Assembly (NCBI RefSeq): GCF_030530745.1
Contig: NZ_JAUMUI010000010.1
Coordinates: 20,325 to 84,324, forward strand
DNA: 64,000 nucleotides
Direction: 5' to 3'
Source: Neisseria sp.
GTDB taxonomy: Bacteria > Pseudomonadota > Gammaproteobacteria > Burkholderiales > Neisseriaceae
The position numbers and the translations under genes are program-made. This document shows, in pieces, positions 8,490 to 18,863 of the stretch. The number at the start of each line of letters is the position of its first letter. Position 1 is the first letter of the stretch. Below the pieces are notes generated by a model. The model saw only the letters and a program-made list of their open reading frames with translations. It did no database searches and had not been told where the DNA came from.

Positions 8490-9272
8490 ATGTCAGACAT
8501 CTTAAACAAAATCCTCGCCACCAAAGCCGGGGAAGTGGCCGCCGCCAAAGCCGCGCTGCCGTTAAACGAACTCAAACCGCAGGCTTTGGCTGCCGAGCCT
8601 GCGCGCGGATTTACGGAAGCCGTCCGCGCCAAACACGCCGCCGGCCTGCCGGCCCTGATTGCCGAAGTGAAAAAGGCCAGCCCGTCCAAAGGCTTGATCC
8701 GCCCCGATTTTCACCCTGCCGACATCGCACAGGCATATGAGCGCGCCGGAGCGGCCTGTTTGTCGGTGCTCACCGACGAGCAGTATTTCCAAGGTTCGCC
8801 CGAATACCTCAAGCAAGCCAAAGCCGCCGTAAACCTGCCCGTGCTGCGCAAAGACTTTATCATCGACGACTATCAGGTTTATCAGGCCCGCGCCTGGGGT
8901 GCCGATGCCGTGCTGCTGATTGCCGCCGCACTCGAAGCGCATGAGCTGGAACAGTTCGAGCACACCGCGCACGAATTGGGCATGGCGGTGCTGCTGGAGC
9001 TGCACGACCCCGCCGAGCTGGAAAAGTGCCGCAACCTCACCACACCGCTGTGGGGCGTGAACAACCGCAACCTGCGCACGTTTGACGTATCGTTGCAGCA
9101 AACGCTCGACCTGCTGCCCGCGCTTGCAGGCAAAACCGTGGTTGCCGAAAGCGGCATCCGCAGCAAAGAAGACATAACCTTTATGCAAAACCACGGCGTA
9201 CACACCTTCTTAATCGGCGAAACCTTTATGCGCGCCGGCGATATCGAAGCGGCGGTGAAAGCGTTGTTTTAA
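8490..9272 (+). CDS. trpC: Indole-3-glycerol-phosphate synthase
   Basis: This 260-residue TIM-barrel enzyme of tryptophan synthesis closes the indole ring of CdRP. The family motifs are visible: [10 protein letters not shown] (about 55-64), [28 protein letters not shown] and AESGI. The start ATG 8490 ([15 protein letters not shown]) gives the normal length. The longer open frame from 8352 only adds translated intergenic uptake sequences. It stands alone here; no other trp gene is adjacent. Confidence 0.95.
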   Translation: MSDILNKILATKAGEVAAAKAALPLNELKPQALAAEPARGFTEAVRAKHAAGLPALIAEVKKASPSKGLIRPDFHPADIAQAYERAGAACLSVLTDEQYFQGSPEYLKQAKAAVNLPVLRKDFIIDDYQVYQARAWGADAVLLIAAALEAHELEQFEHTAHELGMAVLLELHDPAELEKCRNLTTPLWGVNNRNLRTFDVSLQQTLDLLPALAGKTVVAESGIRSKEDITFMQNHGVHTFLIGETFMRAGDIEAAVKALF

Positions 9273-9424
9273 ACGGCAGGCCGTCTGAAAGCCTTTTTAA
9301 CGTCCGTATTATCCGAGCCTGTTCCGGGTGTTTGCCTGTTTTTACCAAAAAACCGCTTTTAATTTAAAGCGGCGCCCACCATTTAGAGGCCGTTAAAACA
9401 ACCGCATAACACAAGGAAAACACC

Positions 9425-9664
9425 ATGAATGTTCCCGTTTCTTACGCCGCTTCCTATCCGCACACCTGCAACAAAGCCCTTTATGTGGCGATGGCGCTGC
9501 TGTTCGGAACGTTTGGCGTACACAAGTTCTGCGCCGGCCGCGTGTGGATGGGGATACTGTATTTTCTGCTCAGCTGGACATTTATCCCTACCGTTATCGG
9601 CATTATCGAAGGCATTTTCGCCGCCTTCAAACCCACCGACTCGCTGGGTGCCATCGTGGTGTAA
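9425..9664 (+). CDS. TM2-domain protein
   Basis: The 79-residue protein has two hydrophobic helices joined by a short turn. The TM2 signature is clear: FGTFGVHKFCAGRVWMGILY then a second helix ending GIIEGI. TM2 proteins are small inner-membrane proteins of unknown role. AAGGAAA precedes the ATG. An unusually long hairpin terminates the gene. Confidence 0.85.
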   Translation: MNVPVSYAASYPHTCNKALYVAMALLFGTFGVHKFCAGRVWMGILYFLLSWTFIPTVIGIIEGIFAAFKPTDSLGAIVV

Positions 9665-9688
9665 AACAAACCGTGGCGAACCGGAATA

Positions 9689-9728
9689 TGTGAAAGGCCG
9701 TCTGAAAAGATTCAGACGGCCTTTCACA
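9689..9728. terminator. Extended uptake-sequence hairpin after the TM2 gene
   Basis: The inverted repeat extends beyond the uptake sequence (TGTGAAAGGCCGTCTGAA and its complement), giving an 18-base perfect stem. Confidence 0.85.
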
Positions 9729-9966
9729 TCGGCTTTACGTTTATACGATAAAACCGCCGTTCCGTATAATGATGTGCACAAACACCGGATGTGCGGTTAT
9801 AGTGCCGTATTGCGCTTCACCGGTTTTTTTGAAATATAAACCAGTTTCAACATGCAGGATATGAAAGTGCCGTTCTGCGTGCTGCCTATCCGGAAGGGTT
9901 ATCCCTGCCCGATACATTCGGATTCTGCTGCCGGAAGGCGGGATTTCGACAGAAAAGGAAAATTTC

Positions 9967-11271
9967 ATGAAAAAAATCACCACAGCTTTAGCTGCCGCCG
10001 GCCTGATCGCGGCCTTATCGGGCTGCCAGGCCCTCACTTCCGTGCTTCTCGCCGGTAAAACCGATCCGGCTTCTGCCGCCGTCGCCGACCCCGTGCAGGA
10101 AGTGGGTGCGGTAACCGAAGTGTCCGGCGACGGCCAGAAAATCACCGCCGCCGTGGTGAAATACGCGGCCGACATCAGCAACAGCTCGCTGCAGGCCGAC
10201 GATTTCGCCGTGGCAGACCGCAAAGTTACCAGGGTGTATGCCAACGATGCCCCCGTTACCTCGGGGCAGCCCAAAAACGGCCGCTATGTGGTGGTGGAGC
10301 TTTCCAAAAACGATGAAGACGCCGTAGCCTTCGGTGTGGAAGGGCGCGACATCATCCGCCGCAAACCCGAACTGAAAGTTACCCAAACCGGCGACATTTC
10401 CGACACCGGGGGCAATACCATCGTTCCCACCGGCAACGAATGGCGGAGCAAAACGGCCGTCAATTTAGTGGTGGACGATTTCAAACAAGCCTCGTTTGCC
10501 GACCCGCAAACCGGCGTAACCGTTAACTACAACCTGTTTGTGCCGAAAAACTACAACCCGAAGAAAGCCTACCCGCTGGTGCTGTTTATGCACGATGCGG
10601 GCATAAGCGGCAGCGATGTGAAAGCAACCCTGCAACAAGGTTTGGGCGCAGTGGTTTGGGCTTCGCCCGAATCGCAGGCCAAAAACGAAGCATTCGTGCT
10701 GGCACCGCAGTTCAACCGTAAAGCCGTGAACGGGAAATACGAAGCTGCCGACGGTGCGGATGCCGTTATCAACCTCATCAAGCACCTGCAAACCCAATAC
10801 AATATCGACCCCGCGCGCCGTTATGCCACCGGCCAGTCGGACGGCGCTATGGCGGAATTGGCGATGAACATCAAATACCCTGATTTCTTTGCCGCTTCCT
10901 ACATCGTGGCCGCGCAGTGGGATGCCGCCAAAGCAGCGCCGCTTGCGAAAAGCAAAATGTGGATTGTGGTTGCCGAAGGCGATGAAAAAGCCTATGCGGG
11001 CATGAACGCCGTTACCGCAGCCCTCGAAAAGCGCGGTGCCAAAGTGGCGCGTAAAACGTGGAGCGGCCTCTCCGCGCCGGCCGAGTTTGATGCCGAAGTG
11101 CGGGCCATGCGCAGCCAAAACGCCGGCATCAACTACACCGTTTTGCAGAAAGGCACGGTGGTGCCCTCCGGCAAAACCGACAATAGCAGCGCCAACCACA
11201 CCAACACCTGGCGCATCGCCTACACCATCGAAGGCATTCGCGACTGGCTGTTCGAGCAGCGCAGGCCCTGA
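9967..11271 (+). CDS. Lipoprotein with alpha/beta-hydrolase (esterase/peptidase-like) domain
   Basis: The 434-residue product begins with a lipoprotein signal (lipobox LSGC, lipidated Cys at residue 19). An Ig-like N-terminal region (about 45-165) is followed by an alpha/beta-hydrolase domain that starts near FVPKNYNPKKAYPLVLFMHD. The nucleophile elbow GQSDGA (Ser at about 290) fits a prolyl-oligopeptidase or PHB-depolymerase-like esterase; the catalytic His is probably in the NHTNTW segment. It should be anchored in the periplasm or at the cell surface. The substrate is unknown. A possible promoter (TTATAC, 18 bases, TATAAT at 9765-9770) lies far upstream. Confidence 0.8.
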   Translation: MKKITTALAAAGLIAALSGCQALTSVLLAGKTDPASAAVADPVQEVGAVTEVSGDGQKITAAVVKYAADISNSSLQADDFAVADRKVTRVYANDAPVTSGQPKNGRYVVVELSKNDEDAVAFGVEGRDIIRRKPELKVTQTGDISDTGGNTIVPTGNEWRSKTAVNLVVDDFKQASFADPQTGVTVNYNLFVPKNYNPKKAYPLVLFMHDAGISGSDVKATLQQGLGAVVWASPESQAKNEAFVLAPQFNRKAVNGKYEAADGADAVINLIKHLQTQYNIDPARRYATGQSDGAMAELAMNIKYPDFFAASYIVAAQWDAAKAAPLAKSKMWIVVAEGDEKAYAGMNAVTAALEKRGAKVARKTWSGLSAPAEFDAEVRAMRSQNAGINYTVLQKGTVVPSGKTDNSSANHTNTWRIAYTIEGIRDWLFEQRRP

Positions 11272-11292
11272 CCGGAGCGGTTCAAATATTTT

Positions 11293-11329
11293 GCAGGCCG
11301 TCTGAAAACATTTCTTTCAGACGGCCTGC
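11293..11329. terminator. Uptake-sequence terminator after the hydrolase gene
   Basis: GCAGGCCGTCTGAAA and TTTCAGACGGCCTGC form a 15-base stem 21 bases after the stop. Confidence 0.8.
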
Positions 11330-11691
11330 GTATTTTTCAAGCCCTGAAAATGCCTGAATACCGTTATGGCCCCAAGTTTGAACCGGGTGTCTTTATTTTA
11401 GGGTTTGGAATGCAGAAACCGAAGCGGCGCAGCGGGCAGCTGCAAGTGTCTGGCGGAGTTTGTTTGAAATTGAACGGTTTGGAAACGAAAGGTGTTAAAG
11501 AAAATCTATGCAGTTAATAGCAAAAAACCGTTAGGTTTACAAAATAATACGTTAACCGTTAATAAGTGTTATTCAAATTGCAATAGTGTAAAACTTGTTG
11601 TTTGGTTTATTTGTTATGATGATAATTTCGTTCGTTTAAATTTAAATATAAGTTTGAATATCATCACACAGTAATAAAACAGGATTCCGAT
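11330..11691. other. AT-rich leader of the Pycsar-like fusion gene
   Basis: No supported gene. The short frame 11492-11674 has no homology I recognise and poor coding character. The last 200 bases are strongly AT-rich, unlike the coding sequence on both sides, which may point to an acquired gene or a regulated promoter. Confidence 0.45.
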
Positions 11692-13584
11692 ATGGCTGAA
11701 AACAACGACAAAACCCATAAAACCGACAATATGCCGTCTGAAAACCACACAGAGCCGCAGGGCGGTTCTTCCGACACTCCGCACAACGAAGCGGATCACG
11801 CCCAAACCGACAATGCCTTCAAGCAGGAACCGGTATTGTTTTTGGAAAACCTGGACGACGCCGCCCAAACAGAACCCGGACAAACGGCAGAAGACGATGC
11901 GGAAGCGCAAGGCGCCGTAACCGAAAACGGCGCTGAAGAACTTGGTGGGAAAAAAGCAAAAAAGAAGGCCAAAAAAGAAGCCAAGCGCAAAGAAAAAGAA
12001 GCGGCAGGGTTAACGCCCATCGCCGAATCGGTGGTTCAGATCGGCACCGCCAAAGGCGTGGAAACCATGTTCCGCAACGCCTTCCGCACCGAGATGGAGC
12101 TGCTGGCACTGGCCGCCACCAAAGCCAACATCATGATTTCGCTCAACGGCTTCATCGTGTCGGCGCTGATGATTTCGGGCGCGTTTATTTTTTCGAGCTC
12201 GCCCGATTTCCTGGTGCCCGCCGGTATCTTCATGACCACCGCCGCCGCCTCCATCGTGTTCGCCCTGCTGTCGGCTTCGCCCGAGCGCATGGGCAGGATC
12301 CGCTCTGCCATCGAATGGTTCAAAGACGTATTCAAACGCAAAGCTTCGCTGAAAGATTTCAAAGCCAGGGTGCTGAGCCCCGAGGCGCGTTTTATCGACA
12401 AAACGCCCAACATTCTGATTTATGAAGACCGCGTTAAGGTTTCGCGCGAACGCTACTGGGAAATGATGCAGGACATCATGGCCGACCGCGAACAGGTATA
12501 CAAAAAAATGAGCGAAGAGCTCTATTGGCTGGGTTTGCTGGCCAACAAGCAGTTCAAATACCTGAATATGTCGTATGCCGCGTTCCGCTGGGGGCTGATA
12601 GCCTCGGTGGTGGCCTTTATCGCCGTTAAAACCCTGCCCGCCGTCGTGCCTGCGATGCAGGCTGAAAAGAATGCCGCCGAGTTGCGCAAAGTGGGCATTC
12701 ATTCGTTTAAGGGGCTGTATGAGCCTTCCGCCGTACAGCAGCTGCCCGACGGCCGCCTGCTGGTGGTTGAAGACGAACACAAACGCGCCGCCAGCATCGT
12801 TTCGTTCAAGCCCGACGGCACGCTCGAAGAAAACGAAGCGGCCGATACCCGCATCGTGCGCGGGTTCAAACGCAAACTCAGCGATTTGGAAGGCCTCACC
12901 CTCGATAAAGAAGGCTATGTTTACGCCATCACCTCGCATTCGCGCAACCGCGAAGGCGTGCGCCGCCCCGACCGCGAGCACTTTTTGCGCTTTAAAATCC
13001 GCGGTAACGACGTGGTGGAGCTCAGCTCGTTCGACGGTTTGGTGGATGTTCTGGAAAATTCCGAGCAGGTTGAACAGCTTATCCGCAACAAAACCGGCAC
13101 CATGCTTGATCTGAAAACCCTGAATATCGAAGGCTTGGCCTACGATCCGGTTGAAGACCGCATATTGCTGGGCTTCCGCGATCCCGAGTTCAACAACCGA
13201 CCCATGGTGCTGTATATCGACAACTACAAAGAAATGTTTACCGAGGGTGCACAACCCAATTTCTCAGATATAGCGTTTTTGGATCTCAAAGGCGGCGGCA
13301 TCCGTTCGATTAACTATGATCCCGTGCTGAAATCGTTTGTCATCACCAACGAAGTGAAAGACGAAAACCGCAAGAAGTTTCCGCAGTTCTGGGTGTGGAG
13401 CGGCAAGCCCAACGAAGAGCCCAAACCGGTTGATTTGCCCAACTTCAAACTCATGAGCAACGTGGAAGCCGTGGATTCGGTGAAAATCAACGGCCAAAAC
13501 CGCCTGATCTTCATGAGCGACGACGGCGATGCAACCAAAGGCATAGGCGGTAAATATATGATTGTCGAATACGACAAATTCTAA
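11692..13584 (+). CDS. Pycsar-effector-like membrane module fused to a beta-propeller-like domain
   Basis: 630 residues. Residues 1-82 are acidic and look disordered; 86-104 form a Lys/Ala-rich basic stretch. Residues 128-312 match my knowledge of the Pycsar effector membrane family (PycTM/DUF5706): an R-x-E-x-x-x-L-A-x-x-K-A-N-I-M-I-S-x-N motif, two helices (about 147-168 and 172-194), and a soluble loop. A closing LYWLGLLANKQFKYLNMSYAAF block precedes a third helix (about 299-318). Residues 335-630 form a soluble domain with DGRLLVVED, LEGLTLDKEGYVYAITSH and NIEGLAYDP repeats, resembling DUF3616/SdiA-type beta-propellers. With three helices the C-terminal domain would be periplasmic if the N-terminus is cytoplasmic. 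No nucleotide cyclase is adjacent. Function is unproven. Confidence 0.7.
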   Translation: MAENNDKTHKTDNMPSENHTEPQGGSSDTPHNEADHAQTDNAFKQEPVLFLENLDDAAQTEPGQTAEDDAEAQGAVTENGAEELGGKKAKKKAKKEAKRKEKEAAGLTPIAESVVQIGTAKGVETMFRNAFRTEMELLALAATKANIMISLNGFIVSALMISGAFIFSSSPDFLVPAGIFMTTAAASIVFALLSASPERMGRIRSAIEWFKDVFKRKASLKDFKARVLSPEARFIDKTPNILIYEDRVKVSRERYWEMMQDIMADREQVYKKMSEELYWLGLLANKQFKYLNMSYAAFRWGLIASVVAFIAVKTLPAVVPAMQAEKNAAELRKVGIHSFKGLYEPSAVQQLPDGRLLVVEDEHKRAASIVSFKPDGTLEENEAADTRIVRGFKRKLSDLEGLTLDKEGYVYAITSHSRNREGVRRPDREHFLRFKIRGNDVVELSSFDGLVDVLENSEQVEQLIRNKTGTMLDLKTLNIEGLAYDPVEDRILLGFRDPEFNNRPMVLYIDNYKEMFTEGAQPNFSDIAFLDLKGGGIRSINYDPVLKSFVITNEVKDENRKKFPQFWVWSGKPNEEPKPVDLPNFKLMSNVEAVDSVKINGQNRLIFMSDDGDATKGIGGKYMIVEYDKF

Positions 13585-13621
13585 CCGTTATCCGTTAGGA
13601 AACAACATAACGGTTTCCGGC

Positions 13622-13670
13622 AAACACCTGAGGCCGTCTGAAAACTTGTTTCAGACGGCCTCAGGTGTTT
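13622..13670. terminator. Extended uptake-sequence hairpin, convergent
   Basis: AAACACCTGAGGCCGTCTG is repeated inverted on the right side, giving a stem of over 20 bases between two converging genes. Confidence 0.85.
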
Positions 13671-13680
13671 TGCAAAGTTT

Positions 13681-13748
13681 CGGGCTTGTCCCGGGTATGA
13701 CGAATATAAATAAATTCAGGACTACAACGGCTTTTTTGAAAAGGTCTC
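13681..13748. repeat. Right-half remnant of the GAGACC-type MITE
   Basis: CCCGGGTATGACGAA, ATAAATAAATTCAGGA and the terminal AAAGGTCTC match, in order, the right half of the complete copy at 19555-19718. The left end is missing. Confidence 0.65.
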
Positions 13749-13773
13749 GGCTTGGTGTCGAGGCCGTGATTTT

Positions 13774-14487
<714 letters not shown>

Positions 14488-14610
14488 TTACAGTTATTTT
14501 TTGAAGAAAAGCGGATTTTATAACAAAAGGAAGGGGGCTTTGGCAAAACCCCAGCCGTTTTCTGAAAAACACGGAGCGGGAATAACGGACTTGAAGTATT
14601 TCAGACGGCC

Positions 14611-14628
14611 AATTGTCAACAGACCCTA
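14611..14628. repeat. Terminal remnant of the TAGGG-type MITE
   Basis: AATTGTCAACAGACCCTA is identical to the right end of the element at 41501-41664. Only this end is present. Confidence 0.6.
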
Positions 14629-14702
14629 AGATATTTTTCAAAGCTTTATTTTTGTGATGCTTTTTGAATTTTGCAAAGGCAGCGGCCGATGGAAAGGGCA
14701 GG

Positions 14703-15248
14703 TTATTTTACTTGGAAACGCCCGCGTTTGATTTGCAGGCCGCCTTGCTGCAACTGTGCGGCCAGGCCGTGGTTGCGCAGGGCGTGGGTGAGGGCGACGG
14801 CGAGGCCGTCGGCGGCGTCGGCCTGCGGCGTGCCCGACAGGGCCAGCATCTGCACCACCATATGCTGCACCTGCTCTTTAGCGGCCTTGCCTTTGCCGAC
14901 CACGGCCTGTTTGACTTGCAGGGCGGTGTATTCGAACGTGGGCAGGTTGTGCATCACCAGCGCCGCCAGCGCCGCGCCGCGCGCTTGGCCGAGCATCAGC
15001 GTAGAGGCGGGGTTGACGTTCACAAACACCTGCTCCACCGCCGCCTGCTGCGGGCGGTAGGCGGCGATGATTTCGTCGATATGCTTCACAATCACGGCGA
15101 TGCGTTCGGCCAGCGGCGCGTTGGGCGGGGTTTTAATGCAGCCCGATGCCACATAGAAATGCTCGCGCCCGCGCACGTCGATAACGCCGAAGCCGGTAAC
15201 GCGGCTGCCGGGGTCGATGCCGAGGATGCGGGTGGGGCGGGTGTTCAT
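14703..15248 (-). CDS. ruvC: Holliday junction resolvase RuvC
   Basis: The 181-residue endonuclease resolves Holliday junctions with RuvAB. The RNase H-like fold is recognisable: [16 protein letters not shown] (first catalytic Asp), AVEQVF (catalytic Glu), GQARGAAL, and [12 protein letters not shown] with the last acidic pair. The length is typical. RuvA and RuvB genes are not nearby. An uptake sequence overlaps the upstream region. Confidence 0.95.
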   Translation of the reverse strand: MNTRPTRILGIDPGSRVTGFGVIDVRGREHFYVASGCIKTPPNAPLAERIAVIVKHIDEIIAAYRPQQAAVEQVFVNVNPASTLMLGQARGAALAALVMHNLPTFEYTALQVKQAVVGKGKAAKEQVQHMVVQMLALSGTPQADAADGLAVALTHALRNHGLAAQLQQGGLQIKRGRFQVK

Positions 15249-15296
15249 GTTTTCAGACGGCCTGTGGAAAGATGCGGATTATACAGGGATAAACGG

Positions 15297-15332
15297 CAGG
15301 CCGTCTGAAAAGGCTTTTTCAGACGGCCTGCG
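15297..15332. terminator. Uptake-sequence terminator downstream of selO
   Basis: GCAGGCCGTCTGAAAA / TTTTTCAGACGGCCTGC stem; it lies just after the selO stop on the minus strand. Confidence 0.75.
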
Positions 15333-15356
15333 TTTTTTTTGAAACAGGCGCGGCGC

Positions 15357-16826
15357 CTAACTCGAACAGCTCACGCAAATGCCGCCGGCCCATTGGGGCG
15401 GCCGTTCGGCGAAGTCGGCAAATTCCCGCCGCGCTTCAAACGGGTTCTGCATGCAGCGGTGCAGGCGTTCGATTTCGCGGAAGTCGCCGTTTCTGGCTTG
15501 TTCGATGGCCTGTTCGAGCAGGTAGTTTCTCAATATATACAGCGGGTTGACGGCGTTCATGCGTTCGGCGCGCGCTTCGGGGCTGCTGTTTTCGGCGCGC
15601 AACCTGCCTCGGTAGCGTCCTATCCAGTGGATAAAGGCATCGGCGGGGCCTTGGAACAAATCCAGCAGGGCAGGCGGCAGCGGCTCATCGTGTGCGTTGC
15701 CGACGCATGATAAATGCCTGAAAAACAGGGTGAAATCTACTTTACGGCTTTGCAGGGCGGCAAACATGTCGCCGATGAGTTCGGCGTCGGTTTTTTCTGC
15801 GGTTTGCAGGCCGATTTTGGCGCGCATTTTGGCGGTATAGGCCGTCTGAAACGCTTCGGGAAAGCGTTCCAGCTCTTCGGTTAATGCACCCTCCGACACC
15901 AGCGGCAGCAGGCACGAGGCGAAGCGGCCCAGGTTCCAATGCGCAACATAGGGCTGTTCGTTGTAGGCGTAGCGCCCGCCGGAATCGGAATGGTTGCAGA
16001 CGTGGCGGCGGTCGTAATGGTCGAGAAAGCCGAACGGGCCGTAATCTATGGTTAAGCCGAGTGCCGACATATTGTCGGTGTTCATCACGCCGTGGCAGAA
16101 GCCCACGCTCTGCCAGGCGGCTATCAGTTCGGCGGTGCGCTGCGAAACGGTTTGGAAAAATGCCAGATAAGGGTTGTCGGCTTCGCGGCATTCGGGGAAG
16201 TGGTGTTCGATTAAAAAGTCGGCCAACACGGGCAGGTTGTGGTGCCGGCCGGTGTGGTAGAGGTATTCGAAGTGGCCGAAACGAATAAAGCTCGGGGCAA
16301 TACGCGTAACTACAGCGGCGGTTTCGGCTTCTTCGCGGTAAACCGCATCGTTGCTGCCGGTGAGCGCCAGTGCGCGCGTGGTGGCGATGCCTAGGCCGTG
16401 CATGGCTTCGGAGCAGAGGTATTCGCGTATGCTGGAGCGCAGCACCGCGCGGCCGTCGGCAAAGCGCGAATAAGGCGTTTTGCCCGCGCCTTTGAGCTGC
16501 CATTCCCAGCGCTGCCCGCCGCCGGTGCTGTCGCCCAGTAAAAGCGCGCGCCCGTCGCCGAGCTGGCGCACATACACGCCGAACTGGTGGCCGCTGTACA
16601 CGGTGGCCACGGGCGCGGGGTCGTAGGCGGGGGCGCTGCCGGCGAGATAGAGCAGGTTGCCGGGGTTGTCGAAGATTTCAGACGGCCTCAAGCCCATTTC
16701 TGCCGCCAGCGCGTGGTTTTGCGCCACCCAATAAGGTTGGGCCAGCGGTTCGGGGCGGACGCGGCTGTAAAAGGTTCCGGGCAGCCGGGTAACGGCGGGC
16801 GCGGTTAGGGGGAGTGTGTGCGGCAT
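15357..16826 (-). CDS. selO: Protein adenylyltransferase SelO (YdiU/UPF0061)
   Basis: The 489-residue pseudokinase transfers AMP to proteins and is linked to redox homeostasis. Family blocks are visible: VYSGHQFGVYVRQLGDGRALLLGD, GAGKTPYSRFADGRAVLRSS, HGVMNTDNMSALGLTIDYGPFGF and the C-terminal CVSC pair (CxxC, the position of CxxU in selenoprotein homologues). Length and motifs are complete. The start ATG 16826 gives MPHTLPLTAPAVTRLPG. Confidence 0.93.
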   Translation of the reverse strand: MPHTLPLTAPAVTRLPGTFYSRVRPEPLAQPYWVAQNHALAAEMGLRPSEIFDNPGNLLYLAGSAPAYDPAPVATVYSGHQFGVYVRQLGDGRALLLGDSTGGGQRWEWQLKGAGKTPYSRFADGRAVLRSSIREYLCSEAMHGLGIATTRALALTGSNDAVYREEAETAAVVTRIAPSFIRFGHFEYLYHTGRHHNLPVLADFLIEHHFPECREADNPYLAFFQTVSQRTAELIAAWQSVGFCHGVMNTDNMSALGLTIDYGPFGFLDHYDRRHVCNHSDSGGRYAYNEQPYVAHWNLGRFASCLLPLVSEGALTEELERFPEAFQTAYTAKMRAKIGLQTAEKTDAELIGDMFAALQSRKVDFTLFFRHLSCVGNAHDEPLPPALLDLFQGPADAFIHWIGRYRGRLRAENSSPEARAERMNAVNPLYILRNYLLEQAIEQARNGDFREIERLHRCMQNPFEARREFADFAERPPQWAGGICVSCSS

Positions 16827-17000
16827 GGTTTTTCCTTTTTATCGTTTGAGGCCGTCTGAAAAATATCGTGCGGCGTTTGTGCAGGCCCGGCGCTGCATTT
16901 CAGACGGCCTATCCTATATACAGCCTCTGCATCATTTCCGCAACCCTGCCGCCTGCGGGCCGAATTCCTATTGAAAACAAAGGCTCCGTCTTGCCCGATG

Positions 17001-17009
17001 TGCTATAAT
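17001..17009 (+). promoter_or_regulatory. Extended -10 promoter for the 17048-miaB unit
   Basis: TGCTATAAT, a perfect extended -10, lies 39 bases upstream of ATG 17048. No good -35 is needed or seen. Confidence 0.55.
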
Positions 17010-17047
17010 CCGCCGCTGTCTTACCCACATTACGGCAGAAAAATATT

Positions 17048-17422
17048 ATGAAAAAACTGTTTACCCTTTCGATTTTATTGTTTTCTTCCCTAACCTGGGC
17101 GCAGCGCACCGTGCCGGCCGATATGGACGTGGCCGTGTTGAAGCAGGTGGCCTACCCGCAAATCGTGCTGAGCGACGGCGGCCTTTCTTGGTTGAAAATC
17201 CTCACGTTGGGCTGGCTCGACGGCAAGGCCGCCGCATTTGACACCGCCCCCGATTTGCGCATCAAAGACGAACGCAACCGTTTCATCGTGCGCGGCAAAC
17301 TCACCGGCCACACCGGCAAAGCCGTGGCCGTACGCCGCAACGAAGCAGGCGGTATCAGCGAAATCTGGGTGCTCACCGATGCCGAAAAGCGGGCCTTCGA
17401 GCAGCGTGCCGCCCGCCAATAA
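17048..17422 (+). CDS. Small exported protein of unknown function
   Basis: The 124-residue product has a clear signal peptide (MKKLFTLSILLFSSLTWAQ, cleavage near residue 18). The remaining domain of about 105 residues has no motif I recognise. It sits 18 bases before miaB and is probably co-transcribed with it from the promoter at 17001. Expected location is the periplasm. Confidence 0.75.
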   Translation: MKKLFTLSILLFSSLTWAQRTVPADMDVAVLKQVAYPQIVLSDGGLSWLKILTLGWLDGKAAAFDTAPDLRIKDERNRFIVRGKLTGHTGKAVAVRRNEAGGISEIWVLTDAEKRAFEQRAARQ

Positions 17423-17440
17423 ACCATTTATCCGTTTGAT

Positions 17441-18760
17441 ATGAAAAAAGTATTTATCCGCACCTTCGGCTGTCAGATGAACGAATACGACAGCGAAAAA
17501 ATGCTTTCCGTGCTCGCGGAAGGCGACGATTTGGTGCAAGTGAGTGAGGCCGAAGAGGCCGACATTATTCTGTTCAACACCTGCTCCGTGCGCGAAAAAG
17601 CGCAGGAAAAAGTGTTTTCGGATTTGGGCCGCGTCAAGCCCCTGAAAGCCAAAAACCCCAACCTGATTATCGGCGTGGGTGGCTGCGTGGCCTCGCAGGA
17701 AGGCGAGGCCATCGTGAAACGCGCGCCCTATGTGGACGTTGTGTTCGGCCCGCAAACCCTGCACCGCCTGCCGAAAATGATTATGGACAAAGAAACCACC
17801 GGCCTCTCGCAGGTGGATATTTCCTTCCCCGAAATCGAAAAATTCGACCACCTGCCGCCCGCGCGCGTCGAAGGCGGCTCAGCGTTCGTGTCGATTATGG
17901 AAGGCTGCTCGAAATATTGCAGCTTCTGCGTCGTGCCCTACACCCGGGGCGAAGAGTTCTCGCGCCCCTTAAACGACGTGCTCACTGAAATTGCCGGCCT
18001 GGCACAGCAGGGCGTGAAAGAAATCAATCTGTTGGGGCAAAACGTGAACGCCTACCGCGGTGCGATGGACGACGGCGAAATCTGCGACTTCGCCACCTTG
18101 CTGCGTATCGTGCACGAAATCCCCGGCATCGAGCGTATGCGCTTCACCACCAGCCACCCGCGCGAATTTTCTGATGCGATTATCGAGTGCTACCGCGATT
18201 TGCCCAAGCTGGTTTCGCACCTGCACCTGCCGATACAGAGCGGTTCCGACCGCGTGCTCTCGGCAATGAAACGCGGCTACACCGCGCTGGAATACAAATC
18301 CATCATCCGCAAACTGCGCGCCATCCGCCCCGATTTGTGTTTGAGTTCCGATTTTATCGTCGGTTTTCCCGGCGAAACCGAACGCGAGTTCGAGCAAACC
18401 TTGAAGCTCGTGAAAGACATCGCCTTCGATTTGAGCTTCGTATTCATTTACAGCCCGCGCCCCGGCACACCCGCCGCCAACCTGCCCGACGACACGCCGC
18501 ACGAAGAAAAAGTGCGCCGTTTGGAAGCCTTGAACGAAGTAATCGAGGCCGAAACCGCCCGCATCAACCAAACTATGATCGGCACAGTGCAGCGCTGCCT
18601 AGTGGAAGGCATCTCCAAAAAAGACCCCGACCAGCTGCAGGCGCGTACCGCCAACAACCGCGTGGTGAATTTCACCGGCTCCGCCGACCTGATCAACCAA
18701 ATGGTCGAGCTGGAAATCACGGAAGCCTACACGTTCTCGCTGCGCGGCGAATTGGTTTAA
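17441..18760 (+). CDS. miaB: tRNA-2-methylthio-N6-dimethylallyladenosine synthase
   Basis: The 439-residue radical-SAM methylthiotransferase modifies A37 of tRNAs reading UNN codons. The N-terminal domain supplies three cysteines for one Fe-S cluster (FGCQMN, NTCSVRE, GGCVASQ). The radical-SAM motif CSKYCSFC lies at about residues 155-162, followed by VPYTRG. A C-terminal TRAM-like domain ends the protein. It follows the small exported protein closely. Confidence 0.96.
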   Translation: MKKVFIRTFGCQMNEYDSEKMLSVLAEGDDLVQVSEAEEADIILFNTCSVREKAQEKVFSDLGRVKPLKAKNPNLIIGVGGCVASQEGEAIVKRAPYVDVVFGPQTLHRLPKMIMDKETTGLSQVDISFPEIEKFDHLPPARVEGGSAFVSIMEGCSKYCSFCVVPYTRGEEFSRPLNDVLTEIAGLAQQGVKEINLLGQNVNAYRGAMDDGEICDFATLLRIVHEIPGIERMRFTTSHPREFSDAIIECYRDLPKLVSHLHLPIQSGSDRVLSAMKRGYTALEYKSIIRKLRAIRPDLCLSSDFIVGFPGETEREFEQTLKLVKDIAFDLSFVFIYSPRPGTPAANLPDDTPHEEKVRRLEALNEVIEAETARINQTMIGTVQRCLVEGISKKDPDQLQARTANNRVVNFTGSADLINQMVELEITEAYTFSLRGELV

Positions 18761-18785
18761 AAACCGGTTTAAAACGCTTGAAAGG

Positions 18786-18825
18786 CAACAGGCCGTCTGA
18801 ATAAAGGTTTTCAGACGGCCTGTTG
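18786..18825. terminator. Convergent uptake-sequence terminator after miaB
   Basis: CAACAGGCCGTCTGA / TCAGACGGCCTGTTG stem between miaB and the converging zapG. Confidence 0.8.
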
Positions 18826-18863
18826 TCATTATAAAAAATATTCAGGGCCGGAGCCTTTGCAAA

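Noticed and set aside
11492-11674. 60-codon frame before the Pycsar-like gene
   Set aside because: AT-rich leader DNA, no ribosome site, no similarity I recognise; treated as non-coding.
12010-13254. 414-codon minus-strand frame inside the Pycsar-like fusion gene
   Set aside because: Composition (His/Phe/Gly-rich) is that of an antisense frame; the sense frame has recognisable domains.
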